DNA of 64,000 nucleotides, taken from assembly GCA_949128115.1 (NCBI GenBank), contig OX421966.1, positions 6,944,001 to 7,008,000 of the forward strand, written 5' to 3'. Each line of letters begins with the position of its first letter. Position 1 is the first letter of the stretch. Origin of the DNA: Anaspis maculata (Eukaryota; Arthropoda; Insecta; Coleoptera; Scraptiidae). The notes below the pieces were generated by a model, which worked only from the letters and a program-made list of their open reading frames with translations, searched no databases and was not told the origin of the DNA. Positions 52,237-63,170 of this stretch are shown here, one piece after another. The position numbers and the translations under genes were made by a program.

Positions 52237-54291
52237 TTCGTGTCCAATTACTCCGCGATAGCTCGTCCGCTGAGCGAGCTGACACGGAAGAATGCACGCT
52301 TCACATGGTCGGAACGTGAGGAGAAGGCGTTCGAACAGCTGAAACACCTACTGTCATCCGAGCCCGTGTTGAAACTTTATAATCCAAATGCGGCGGAGAC
52401 GGTCCTGTATACTGATGCCAGTTCGTTAGCGTTGGCGGGAATTTTAGTCCAAAAACAAGAGGATGGGACTATGCACCCTGTTTATTACGTGTCAAAAAAG
52501 ACGACAGACACTGAAAAGAATTATCATTCTTCGAAATTGGAACTTTTAGCCGTTGTCCATTGTGTAGACAGGCTACGGAATTTTCTGATTGGAATCAAAT
52601 TTACCGTGTACACTGACTGCCAGGCTTTGATTTATTTAAATGCGCAACGGACTCTAAATCCGCAGATAGCAAGGTGGTACAATATTTTGAGCGAGTACGA
52701 TATTGAAATCAAGCACCGTCCGGGAACGAAAATGGCGCATGTAGACGCTCTGTCGCGTGTCGTCGCAACAGATGCCGCGTCTGCTGAAAATTCGTGCGAG
52801 ATTTACAGCATTATGGAGCAGGAAGATTACGTACTCATGATCCAAAATAGCGACCCGAAGCTGAAACGACTGATAGAGATTTTAAAGAAAAACGAAGAGG
52901 AGCGTTCCAACGAAGAAAAGAAAGATATCAAAGACTATATTTTGGATGGGTCAAAGCTGAAGCGGAAAATCGGTGAAACGGAACGGTACGTGATTCCTAA
53001 AACGTTGAGAAAGAGCATTGCGGTCAAGTATCATGACCTTTCGGGACATTTTGGTGTGGATAGAACCGTCGCAAAAATTAAGGAATTCTACTGGTTCCCG
53101 CGTATGAAGCGTTATGTACGGCGGCATATTAGCGGATGTGCGGAATGCCTCTTGAGCAAAATTCCAGCCGGAAAGCAGCCGGGGGAGTTGCATCCACTGC
53201 CCCTTCCCCAACGGCCGTTCGAGCGGATTCATCTGGACGACGTGGGGCCATTCATAACCACTAAAAGGGGAAATAAACAAATACTAGTGGTAATTGATGC
53301 CTTGACAAAATTTGTAAAACTTTACGCGATGCGCGATACGAAGACGGCGTCAACTGTGCGTGCGTTAAAACGATTGATTGGACATTACGGTCTACCGGGT
53401 AAAATTGTTTGCGACAGAGGAACGTGTTTTACTTCCGACGAATTTCAAAAATTCACGAGAGACCGAGGAATCCAGTTGGGTCTGATATCGACTCATTGGG
53501 CACGTGCAAATGGTCAGTGTGAACGCGTTCACCGTACGCTAGTACCAGCTATTATGGCAACAAACGTTGATGAAGACTGTTGGGATAATCGAATCGAAGA
53601 CATCGAGAGGTGCCTGAATGTGATGCCCAACAAAACGACCGGGAAATCTCCCTACGAGCTCCTGTATGGCTACATGCCGCGCTTTCAAGATGGACAGCTG
53701 ACTGCATTGGCTCAAGAAGGAAGAGGAAACTGGACACCATCCGAGGAACTCAGGGCCGAAATTCGTGAACGAGTTCAAGAAGAACAGAGGAAATATAAGA
53801 CCCGGTACGACAAGGCTCGCTTCAAAGGGGTGGTGTACAACGTCGGCGATATAGTATTCCTGCGCCGAGTACCCCAAATGACCGGCGAGAGTACAAAAAC
53901 GCAGCCCAAGTACCGAGGACCGTTGGTGGTGACAGAAAAATTGCCCGGAGACGCCTATAGGCTGTCGAACTTAGAAGGAAGAAGGTACGACACGACGGCA
54001 ACCGTCAGTCAACTAAAGATCTACAAGCCTCCCGAGGACGATGAAGACAGCACCACAGACGAAGACAGCGAGTGCGGGAGTGATCGTGGAAAGGCATTTT
54101 CCGAAATCGCAGGTGGAAGTGTCGAAAGCGAGCGGTCAAGCGAGAGTAGTGCCGAGCGCGAAAGCCAGAGTCGAGAAAAATGCGCGAGTGAGCCGGCGGG
54201 CGCAAAGAGTCGACCAGATGACGCGAGTGTGGATACCAGAAAAACACGTGAACGGCGACGACCAGCGTATCTGGCGGATTACTCTGCGTAA
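52237..54291 (+). CDS. pol: Pol of element C, RNase H-integrase part
   Basis: Same frame as the RT segment, open from the TAA to TAA at 54289. RNase H: LYTDASSLALAG, KLELLAVVH, VYTDCQALIY and VDALSR. Integrase: an HHCC finger (YHDLSGHFG, CAECLLSK), then HLDDVGPF, CDRGTCF and GQCERVHR supplying the D-D-E residues. After that a GPY/F module (KYRGPLVVTEKLPGDAYRL) and a long acidic/Arg-rich tail. No start codon is expected; in an active copy this would be part of a Gag-Pol fusion. Confidence 0.85.
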   Translation, partial: FVSNYSAIARPLSELTRKNARFTWSEREEKAFEQLKHLLSSEPVLKLYNPNAAETVLYTDASSLALAGILVQKQEDGTMHPVYYVSKKTTDTEKNYHSSKLELLAVVHCVDRLRNFLIGIKFTVYTDCQALIYLNAQRTLNPQIARWYNILSEYDIEIKHRPGTKMAHVDALSRVVATDAASAENSCEIYSIMEQEDYVLMIQNSDPKLKRLIEILKKNEEERSNEEKKDIKDYILDGSKLKRKIGETERYVIPKTLRKSIAVKYHDLSGHFGVDRTVAKIKEFYWFPRMKRYVRRHISGCAECLLSKIPAGKQPGELHPLPLPQRPFERIHLDDVGPFITTKRGNKQILVVIDALTKFVKLYAMRDTKTASTVRALKRLIGHYGLPGKIVCDRGTCFTSDEFQKFTRDRGIQLGLISTHWARANGQCERVHRTLVPAIMATNVDEDCWDNRIEDIERCLNVMPNKTTGKSPYELLYGYMPRFQDGQLTALAQEGRGNWTPSEELRAEIRERVQEEQRKYKTRYDKARFKGVVYNVGDIVFLRRVPQMTGESTKTQPKYRGPLVVTEKLPGDAYRLSNLEGRRYDTTATVSQLKIYKPPEDDEDSTTDEDSECGSDRGKAFSEIAGGSVESERSSESSAERESQSREKCASEPAGAKSRPDDASVDTRKTRERRRPAYLADYSA

Positions 54292-54484
54292 AATAGGTCT
54301 GCTTTTATTTTTGTATTCAGTAACAATTTAATCGTTCGCTTTTTGTTCAAATTCATTTCTAGATTTAGTTGAAGTACCAAATTAGTATTTCGGTTTCTTT
54401 GTGGAACCTAATTTTAGTTGTTTGAAATATGTAGCGAAAAAAAAAAAAGTAATGGGGTCATTACTCGGGACAGGAATGGCCGGG

Positions 54485-54683
54485 TGTTAGCGGCAAAATT
54501 TCAAATGATTGTCAAAAGGACATGTTAGAGTGCGCTGTATAACGGAAAGGAGAGGGGTCGCATCCGGCATGTAGAGCAGTGCTTGCTTGGAGGTCGAGGA
54601 GTAAAGACGTAAACCGAGCTGTCGAGTTTTATTTATTCCAGTACCGTTATTTTCGACCCCAGGCCCCACACGAGTATCCTACA
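54485..54683 (+). repeat. 3' LTR of element C
   Basis: 199 bp, same ends as the 5' LTR with one visible substitution. It is preceded by an A-rich tract (about 54437-54450) but not by a classical polypurine tract directly at the boundary. Confidence 0.9.
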
Positions 54684-54687
54684 AAAG

Positions 54688-55432
54688 AGTCATGCAAAAA
54701 GAATAGTCCAGAGAATAAGAGACGCAGCCTTTGAAAAGAGATTCTTAATAGGAGGAGCCCCGCACACACCGGCCCACGAACTTAGATTGTAGGGAACAGG
54801 GGACAACAGAAAAGAGAGGGGGGGAGTTCCCATCGCTCGCAAAAGTCACTCAAACCCTTTTTCGGTGTCTAGACGCTGGGCCTAACCCTAACATAACCTA
54901 TAACACTAACTTAAATGTTGAGTCTGATGGATCCACGATAAGAATTTCGAACCACGCCCCCACACAAAGTTTAAATGTTGGTCAAGGTGTAGAATCAGGT
55001 GTTCATCGGGGTATTGATGTGTGACGGCTTTGAAATAATTATTAGGGGAAACTCATCTCTTAGGGAACACTTAGAAAACTTAGCTATCTTAGTTACCAGC
55101 GTTGAGGTAGGGTCAGGTATAGGAACGAGCCTTTATTTAAACACTTTGACATGTAAATAGAAGACAATATAACGATTTTATGTTACAACTAATTTCTGTG
55201 TCTTACTGCGTTCAAACTAGAGGTTAATTCGATCTCAACACGCCCAGGATCTCTATCTTCGAACCACAAGAAGGATGCACAACAGGATGGTGTCCTGATA
55301 CTAGACGATCACCGGCCAAAGCAGTCCCAAGAGCGGGAAAAGTGATTTAATTCAAATAAGTTGGATTAAATTGGAGTATGTTGGGTTGCCTATCCATCCA
55401 GGTGCAGAAGCTTAAGAGTTAGGGGTGTTTCA
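54688..55432. other. Element D interior, right part
   Basis: Continues element D after element C. Contains CTAACCCTAACATAACC near 54891, which is not a telomeric array. No gene. Ends GGGGTGTTTCA. Confidence 0.45.
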
Positions 55433-56375
55433 GTTAGCTTCTCCAGAAAAAAAGAAAATGTCAAATCGAATTGTCACCTCGAATGAGGGTTTCTCTTTGT
55501 TCCTATATGGTCTTTCTGTTTCACAGAAATTCTTCGACAACCCTCGGCGGGTGTGTGCGGAATGGAGAAAACAAAACAACAACAGAAGCCTACAAGAAAC
55601 GAAAATGTGAAAAACAAAGTTAATTGCGACGAAACGTGAAGCTTACCCTCCGATCTTGTGAGGTATAGGTACGTTGGGGATGAAAAATAATCAACCAACT
55701 CTGATCTTTTGGTCTCGGTTCCTTCCTTTAAATCTCGTTGAAAATTCTAGGTTTGTTAATCCCCAATCGTGGGTGGCAAAAGGTGCTCAATAATACTAAA
55801 CTTCAACCTTTTTTTTTTCAGCCAAAAGAGAATCCTGGTTTATCCCGAATCGTCGGTATCCAAACAACGAATTTTTACAAAATTCTCCTAAAACCTTTTT
55901 CTTCAACGAGACGTGGAACTAAACTGAAACCGAGAGAAAAAAAAACGTAGACCAAGAAAAAGAAGAAAAATAAAAACCAAAGAAAAAGTCTACTGCCACT
56001 TTTTCCCGTTTTCTTGCCGACTCGATAGAGTGAGGTGTTATCTACAATTCCGGCATTAAATACACGGCTCGATCGCAACAATAACAAAGCAGGTAGGTAC
56101 CCACGTAGAATTAATCTGCTGTAATGTGTGCTCTGTTCTAGGTAAAAGAAAGAGAAAAGAACCAAAGCAAAGGTAATGCCTCGACGGAGATAAACATGCA
56201 TAAGACTACCCACAACTAAAAGAATTTTTAAAGAAGAAGCCAGAATCAAAATAATAATGAATGCAGAGTGATAAAACAAAAATAAATTAAAACCTAACAA
56301 ATAAACTCTCGTGGACCACCTAAATATAGTGTTTTTCTACCACAATTTTTCAGGTTGTCAAATTTAACCGTTACA
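55433..56375 (-). repeat. 5' LTR of element B, fragment 3 (U3 side)
   Basis: Nearly identical to 38116-39059 of the intact LTR. Begins with the GTTA duplication and ends TTAACCGTTACA at 56375. Followed by the GTAT target duplication. Confidence 0.88.
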
Positions 56376-56379
56376 GTAT

Positions 56380-57334
56380 GAGGTTTGCACATGAAAAAAT
56401 TCGTAGCCTTTACCCAAAATGCAGTACTGATGTATCCTTAGATCGCATTACTCGGTATTTCGATTCGGAAAAAAATCAGGGAAAATATCAAAGTTTTTAC
56501 TGCAGGTTTATTAATTTTCGGAAACATCTGGAATCGAAATTGTTATATATTGTATCAGTCTCAGGTCTCTCAATGATAAAAAGCATACACTGGATATGTC
56601 TTTTGTTTTTACAACATGATCAGAAGGATTTGTTTTGAAAGTTATTTTATGTCAATTTTGAACACAGTAATTGACGCACCTTCACACAAAAAGTCATATT
56701 GTGCATAAGATACAGCTCCGATGTTATGTTTGTTGCTTTTACAAGGAGCAACAATTTTTCCTCTGCAAGACAAAGTTGAAAACCGTACAATAAAGTCTTT
56801 ATTTATGACGCAACACGTTTTTAAATTAAAGCATGCGTCACTTATCGGGTGCCGTGTTGACGCAAAACCGCCCGCGCAACCAGACACTTCTATGAGCTTG
56901 TGAAGATGAGAAGCATATCTAGTGCATCTTTTTCAGTCGAAGAAAAGTTGAAAGTAACTGAATATGCAAGAATAAATGGAATGTCTGTGGTGTGGAGTGA
57001 AAGCCATGAGGTTAAAGTTGAATATCAAAAAAAGGTGTTTTTTCAGACAAACTTGTTCAAACATGTTTCTAGCGTAATTTGAACACTTTATTCGAATTCA
57101 GAACGTCGATTTTAGTCAAAAATGATACCAAACTTCTTCATATCCATTCAGGATTGATGAAAACCATAAATGGCCTTCAAAGACAAAAATGCCTCCTCCT
57201 TAGCCCCCTTACGTGATTAGCATTGACATATTTTGTCAATTCCCCTCCATGGGGTATCAGCGCATCGAAGTATGATGTATTTGGGTGCCTTCGAGGAACA
57301 TGGGAGATTTTGGTTCTTTTACAGCTCTGGATGG
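56380..57334. other. Unassigned right flank of element B
   Basis: AT-rich; short open frames (for example 56378-56638) have no domains and begin at the insertion boundary. No gene called. Confidence 0.35.
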
Positions 57335-58583
57335 CTCCTGAGGTCACCTGCCACACCAAACTCGTTGGCGCCATTTCTGGAATTGTCAAGTCCAGTCTCA
57401 AGAATGTAAATCCAGAAGCCCTTTGCTTTATCACAAAATGCATAGTTTAGGCGCTAATCCACCGGACTATTAGTAATGTTTCAAGCCTTTCACCCAGGCT
57501 TGAGAGTCTTACAGAACCTGTGTATTGCGGGAAGCCTATCTAAAAGAGACATTTCCGGGATTTCTCCGTTGCATTGAAAGTTGTGTCTTTTTTCACTGCA
57601 TGAACTTCTTTGTCGCTCTCTGTCTGGAATCTGAACGCAACTATGCAGATTTTGACAACTACACAATGAAGAGCAGTTCTCAGTGAACCATTAGCATAAA
57701 AAATTTTAGACTTTCGGTTTCAGGCTTTCCTCAACGAGGGATCAAATGAGGGTGAAAGATCCAATATTTTGCATTTTCCATATAAAAAATCAACAAATTT
57801 TGTTCAAACAGCTTTTAAGAACAAACCTTTCAATTGATTATTGCAAAACTTGGTAGGCTACCTCAAAGTACATCAAGGTTCTTAATGCGTAACATATTTT
57901 ACCATTCCAGATGTTGCAAATGCCATCATGGGCACTAAAGCTTTGAAGAGCCAGAAAATACGTGAATGGGAATTCTTTCCCGCCGAAGAGGTCACTAAAT
58001 TATGATGAGGAGGTTGTTTTTACGAAGCAATGATTACATATTACCATTATCATGATAACCAATCACTTTTTCAACGATGCCTCAGAGGGCAGACTCAAGA
58101 TGGTGCTCAAGAGGAAAAAAAAAGTTGACTATCGTATTTCTGGAAATAGTTGGCTTAGAAATTGGCTACCCAGCTCATATCATTTCTAACATTACTTTTT
58201 GTAGAAGTACAAAGTATTGTGTCAATATCTCTAAGAATCACTTATTTATGGAAAAAAGAGTGTTTTTGTTTTTTTTTTCTGCTTTTCACCTACATTTCAA
58301 AGACGGTTCAAGGTAATCAAGAACAGTTTGCTGTGACTTCATGAGCATAAAACAGTAAATGTATGTGGTGAATAACAGGTCTGCACATGCTCGGGTTATT
58401 TGAATATAATTTTCCAACTTTTTTTTTTCTGTTTCACCCTGTATACGTTGCCGGCATGAATGGCGCTGATGGCTACCTTTCTGGATCGGAAGAGTATGAT
58501 GCAAAGAACATTTCCACCAAGTAGCATCTTCTCATCAAAAAATGCAAGGTTTATACCATTTTATGCAACTAGCATCCGGACTA
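57335..58583. repeat. Fullest copy of a dispersed noncoding repeat
   Basis: Its first 770 bp match 35141-35935 and its last 470 bp match 26007-26462, both in inverted orientation. The two partial copies together therefore cover this one. No protein is encoded. Boundaries are set by where homology stops; its true ends and class are unknown. Confidence 0.65.
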
Positions 58584-58705
58584 GTCTTACTAGTGGGTAT
58601 GAAAAGGAAAAAGAAACTAGAGTCTAATTGTCGACTGAGAACTAGAATGTTTATTTGAATTGTGATTCTTTATTTTTCTCAATATAACAATACATTAATA
58701 ATAGC

Positions 58706-58905
58706 TTAGAAGAACAAAACGAAAGTTAGTAACATGGCAAAACTCAAAATCACTGACGGTATAACTCCAAACAAGCCATTGCCTCCACTTCGGCCCTCGC
58801 TATTGCCATTGCAAAGAGTCGTATTGCAAACTGTGCAATTGATATATCCTCTACTATTTCTGTATCTCTGGCATGTATTTTTATCACCGCAACCTCTTGA
58901 GAAAT
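58706..58905 (-). CDS. Last exon of a Ly6/uPAR-type GPI-anchored protein
   Basis: On the minus strand, an acceptor TTCAATTTCAG (AG at 58907-58906) leads into a frame ending TAA at 58706. It carries five cysteines in the pattern GC(x)5C...NCTVC(x)4CN, the C-terminal half of a three-finger Ly6 domain ending in the characteristic CN. A small-residue spacer (GNSEGRSGGNG) and a 20-residue hydrophobic tail form a GPI-anchor signal. Such proteins sit on the outer cell surface; insect examples such as the quiver/sleepless type modulate ion channels and receptors, but the function here is unknown. The upstream exon(s) with signal peptide were not found in the window and may lie beyond it. AATAAA motifs lie just downstream. 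Confidence 0.65.
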
Positions 58906-60014
58906 CTGAAATTGAAGAAAAAATCAAAATAACTCAATATATACTGTTCAGTTGGCACAGGCGATCACAAAACTCCAAACATGAATGACGGGTTGATACT
59001 TTGGTACCGTGGCTTCTCGGGTAGTATTAGTTCGAATTTTAAAGATCCTGAATTATTTCAACGTACCTCTACTAAGTTTGTAGTAGTATCAATAATAACA
59101 TTGATTGTAATGATAATTTTAATTCCTACATAGCAATAAAAGATATAATGTTTTTAAGGAAAAGTTTCGCCCCGCGATTCCAAGTTTGTCGGTTTTTAAC
59201 GCTACAGTGTGAGCTTCTACAAAGAAATGGAGACATTTTTCTTGGGAAAATCAACCTAATTCATTCATTTTCAAGGAAGATATCTTTATTTTTATGCGGA
59301 AGCTATACTTATGCACTATACATATAATGCGGATGCGATTTTCAAGTCGCGGCGCTACGGATCAACAAGCTGCTTCTGGCTCCGTGCTTATGATCGATAT
59401 AGGTATAATTCTTATAGGATATTTTCTAGGTCTGATTGATCTCTTTCTGTTGTTTTCATTCACCTATTATTATGACTACTCGTGTTTTCATAAAGATTGA
59501 TGATTTCTTGTGGTACTTTTGAGACAATCTGTTTACAGGTAACAGTAAACAGTGCACCCACTCATCTGCACTTCGAAAATGCGCTCATGAGACTCACCCC
59601 CGTAAGGACTTTGCTATTTTTTTTTTTTTTTTTTTTTTTGATTCGGAACGATCAGAATCAGTCTTACCGGAAATTTGAGGGGGGTGCATGAATTTCCGGA
59701 AATTGTATCACCTTCGATGAATTCCCGGAAAGATGGGTTCCGCATTTAAGCGGTCGTTTGGGTCTAGAATTTCGGAAAACACCGGGAGACGGCTTGCCGT
59801 GCCGCACGCTGGGCCTACCCTTACAGTGTGGAATAATAAAATGTAATAAATCTTAATATCTTCACATTGTGACATCTCCGTTTTTGACAGATGATAGCAA
59901 AAAAAACAATGGGGTCATCCAAAAGCAAAGACATAACAGAATACCGAATTTCAAGTCGATCGGTTCAAGGTTGCAGCTGTTATCGTAGAAGATTACAGAC
60001 AGACACACAGACAA
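58906..60014. other. Upstream/intronic region of the Ly6-like gene, unassigned
   Basis: I searched this region on the minus strand for an earlier Ly6 exon (Cys-x-x-Cys after a signal peptide) and saw none. It contains a T22 run near 59618-59639. No other gene. Confidence 0.4.
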
Positions 60015-60250
<236 letters not shown>

Positions 60251-61226
60251 ACCGGTTCAAAACACTTCCCCTCCTCGTTGCTTGTTGGGTGATGGGTCGA
60301 GGAAGTAAAATGAAGGTACTTTTGGCCGCTGTAATCCGTAAGACGTAAAGATATTATTTGGTTTCATCCTCAAGATAAGCAACTAGGACTAGGTAGGTGC
60401 TTTTTTTAGTTTCTATCAAATCAAAATTCAGGTAGGTATACCGAAACGGTGCTCCCACTATAATTCGTTAAATTATCCAGTGCAAAAACTGTAGCAGTAT
60501 CTAACTTACGCGAAAGTCAATACATCGTTCCAAGAAATTTTGCTCTTTTTCAATTTGATATAACTTTGGACTGCTACAATAAATTTCTATTCTGTTTGAA
60601 GTGTTCGCTGACTTAATTCTTTGGTTATCAGTCCGTTGTTTTGCAAGACATTGGGTAGTAACGGGTTGTTTTTTTGCATCTGGCGTCGAAGTGTGCTCTG
60701 CTCTGGCCGAATGCAGGCGAATTTGGCTAGAGCACAGCACACTCCAATGAAAAATAATCATAAGCATTTGCTTGGATTTCGTAGGCGTTGCTAGAGAAAA
60801 TAAGCTGCTTAGGAACTCCTCAAAAATCGAAGCAAATGCTTATAATAATCAATTTCACGGCTTTCTGCACTAGAGCAAGCTATAGAAAAAATGGGTTGCG
60901 TTGGTACGAATGACACTGTAGTGTCTATCTATAGTACTATAGTAGTGTGATATCAATAGTTGTAGTGATAACATAAATATCACTAGTTAACACCTAGTTA
61001 GGAACTAGACAGATGAACTGTCACTCCATTTTTTGTACCTAGATAAGCGAACCGCAAAATAAATCACTGCTCCTCGTCTAATAACTCTCGCCTTTTAGAT
61101 CAAGACCAAAACCGACTCATCCATCCAGACAAGAACCCAAGCACAAACGCGAACGTTACAGTGGCGAAGAGGATAGGTACCTGGATTTTTGAGTGGAACA
61201 CGTGGAAAACAGAAAACTCACACAGC
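60251..61226. other. Unassigned; possible LTR and leader of the gag gene at 61227
   Basis: Contains a short inverted repeat (GTGTGCTCTGCTCTGG with CTAGAGCACAGCACAC, 60690-60750) and another around ATAAGCATTTGCTT (60760/60840). A TGTAGTGTCTATC...AATAAATCACTGC stretch from about 60917 to 61090 could be the LTR of the gag-bearing element (AATAAA at about 61057), but its partner lies outside the window. Confidence 0.3.
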
Positions 61227-61324
61227 ATGCTCACATCCGTGCCCATCCAACCCTTCGTCCCGCACACGGAGCCCTCGAACATAGGGGAACGATGGAGAAA
61301 GTGGCTGGGAAGACTGGAGAACTA
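61227..61324 (+). pseudogene. gag: Gag of an LTR element, 5' part, interrupted
   Basis: ATG at 61227 begins a frame (MLTSVPIQPFVPHTEPSN) with a Pro-rich start and RWRKWLGRLEN just before the break. The frame is cut at TA (61323-61324) by a TIR element and resumes in register at 63171. The W-x-x-W...E-N pattern followed downstream by LVAAGI is the conserved N-terminus of mag-like gypsy Gag proteins. Confidence 0.7.
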
Positions 61325-63170
61325 GGGGAAACCCGCCGATGATGGCATACTTAATTATGAAGCTCGATCATCACTTTATCCTTAGCTTCATTACCAATGG
61401 GGAACTATAGGCAGAACGGATTGTAGAGGGCGACGTGTTCCATGCACCCATATTGACAGTTAACGTACATAACCTTAACGAAATGCAAACAAATGTACGG
61501 AAAGTGGAAAGTGCTCAAAGAAGAGTTGAGGCGGGGAGGGAGCCCCACTGAGAGGGAATAAAAAAGAGCTGGTGCAAACTGCAAAGGTATAGTTCTTTGG
61601 AACTATTGCAGCCTGATACACAATAACACACAACACGTCACTACCAATTTTTTTACCGCGATTTTTGGCTTGTCGGCGTTTCTACCTTTCAACTCACGAA
61701 GTAACGCAAAACCGCTGGTTCCTATGCTGAGTGCTGACAAATGAAATAAATGAAATGACAATCCACGTTTACCATCACGTACATCACTTCAGCGCATACA
61801 TGAGAACGCATACCTGTAGAGCGCGGTAATTTCAATTTTGACGCACGAAGTGTCACAGTCAATGGCAACTGTCAATCAATAATCGAAATGTAAACAATCA
61901 ACAAACATAACCTCCTAACCATTCAACATTTAATATTGTTCAGAATGAAATGTTACATGTATGGCAGAAAGACGCAAAAAAGATTCAGGTGATACGAAAC
62001 ACAACGAGCTGCAAGGCGATCGACGAAACAAGAGCGTTATTTGGTTAGGTCTGTCGAAACGTCAAATCGACGTCAAGCGCTGTCAGCTGAAATTTGCGTG
62101 ACATTACACGAGCACACCGTATTACAGTGTTGTCAACTTGTTGTCGTGATATAGATATGGCAACGTTCTACTTTCACAGGTATGCGCAGAACCCTTTCGG
62201 GAAACGTGGATTACAAAGTTGAGGTTATGTACGCTTAAAATGACACTGATGATAGCTGGGGTGCATGGAACACGGGCGCCATTACTTCAGGCGTTTGCCA
62301 CTATAGTTCCCCATTGCATAAGCTATTTCAATTAACACTTATAGATATATTTTGAAAGTGAATTAGAAATTTGACTTAATTCTGTAGTTTTTCGTAAAAA
62401 AATTAATTTAAAAAATCGAAAGTATTCCATCATAGGCACTATCCTTCCTATGATGGCATATAGTAAAAAATTAAATGATTTTGAGTTTTTTCTATTTTTG
62501 AATTAATACAAAGGGGTTAAATTGACAATTTTATAATAAGGGGATGGAAATCGATGGTAGGAGCCGAGGTAGGAGCAAAAAAAAGGGTTAAGAAAAAAAT
62601 ACCTGTTTTTTTTTTCTCTGAAAACAAGTAATTTTGAAGAAACTTCACCCAGAAAGTGTGCAAATGAAAACTTTTGACATAATACCGCGAATGGACATCT
62701 TTAAAAGTCAAGGACAAACCGTTTCAATTTTCCAAGTAAGTAAGGACTTATGTCTGATGTTTGACACCCATGCCATCAAAGGAACGGCTAAGGTATGCCA
62801 TCATATGAAATTTTGACATTTCCATTGAATCACCTTAATTTTTGAAGTGAGAATATAGAGTAAAATGGAACTAAAATTGAATTACACTATAGTATATCGA
62901 TTGTATATGCGAAAGGAGACACTTGAATTCAGCTTATCAAGAATGTAATTGAATGTTCACTTTTTCTGAAAATTAGATCAAGGTTTACCAAAATTTATAT
63001 ATTTTTACATGGATCGTTCAATATGTCTGTTTATCACACAAGTCTGTATGTCAATACTTGGTGATAATGGGTGCCTTAAGTGGTCATTTGACCGATGAAT
63101 TCAAATGCACAAAAAATATTGACAGTATGCCATCATCGGCACCATGCCATCATGGGCGGGTTTGCACCCC
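61325..63170. mobile_element. TA-flanked TIR element inside gag (1.85 kb)
   Basis: The left end GGGGAAACCCGCCGATGATG and the right end CATCATGGGCGGGTTTGCAC (then CCC) are imperfect inverted repeats. TA lies on each side (61323-61324 and 63171-63172), and removing one TA plus the element brings the two gag pieces into one frame. This defines the ends independently of the TIRs. A second inverted pair (CAATGGGGAACTATA at 61395 and its complement at 62300) lies inside and brackets a MITE. No transposase domain seen; Tc1/mariner-type by TA only. Confidence 0.75.
61760..62212. mobile_element. TIR element (AATCCACGTTT family), copy 2
   Basis: 453 bp from AATCCACGTTTACC to GGGAAACGTGGATT; inverted copy of 4604-5060. 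It lies inside the TA-flanked element that interrupts gag, so it is nested at the second level. Confidence 0.78.

Larger units (their letters stand above)
49264..54687 (+). mobile_element. Ty3/gypsy LTR retrotransposon C
   Basis: A 5416-bp element (49268-54683) with AAAG duplicated at 49264-49267 and 54684-54687. The two 199-bp LTRs differ at one position that I can see (A/G near 49366). Gag, protease, RT, RNase H and integrase lie in one reading frame from 49573 to 54291, interrupted by a TAG at 51322 and a TAA at 52234. No env. It is nested in element D, so it is the youngest insertion of this stack. Confidence 0.92.
47050..55432. mobile_element. Element D: TG...CA insertion of ~2.96 kb, itself hosting element C
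   Basis: Inserted in element B's LTR with GTTA on both sides (47046-47049 and 55433-55436). The ends are TGAAGCCCACC and GGGGTGTTTCA, short imperfect inverted tips. Removing element C and its AAAG duplication leaves about 2963 bp. I find no internal LTR pair, gag/pol or transposase. TG...CA plus a 4-bp duplication fits a very long solo LTR or a non-autonomous LTR element; an unknown DNA transposon cannot be excluded. A 136-bp tandem repeat lies within it. Confidence 0.65.
37058..56379 (-). mobile_element. Ty3/gypsy element B with nested insertions (composite)
   Basis: GTAT at 37058-37061 and 56376-56379 brackets a single minus-strand gypsy insertion. The 3' LTR is 37062-39059. pol and gag run leftward from 43589, the primer site is at 44075, and the 5' LTR starts at 44097. 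That 5' LTR is interrupted twice: by a duplication with filler (44655-46247) and by element D (47050-55432), which contains element C. Only the three LTR pieces and the internal region belong to B. Its promoter half (55437-56375) is now more than 10 kb from its gag. Confidence 0.85.

Noticed and set aside
54888..54925. Telomere-like CTAACCCTAACATAACC
   Set aside because: Too short and irregular, inside element D; not a telomeric array.
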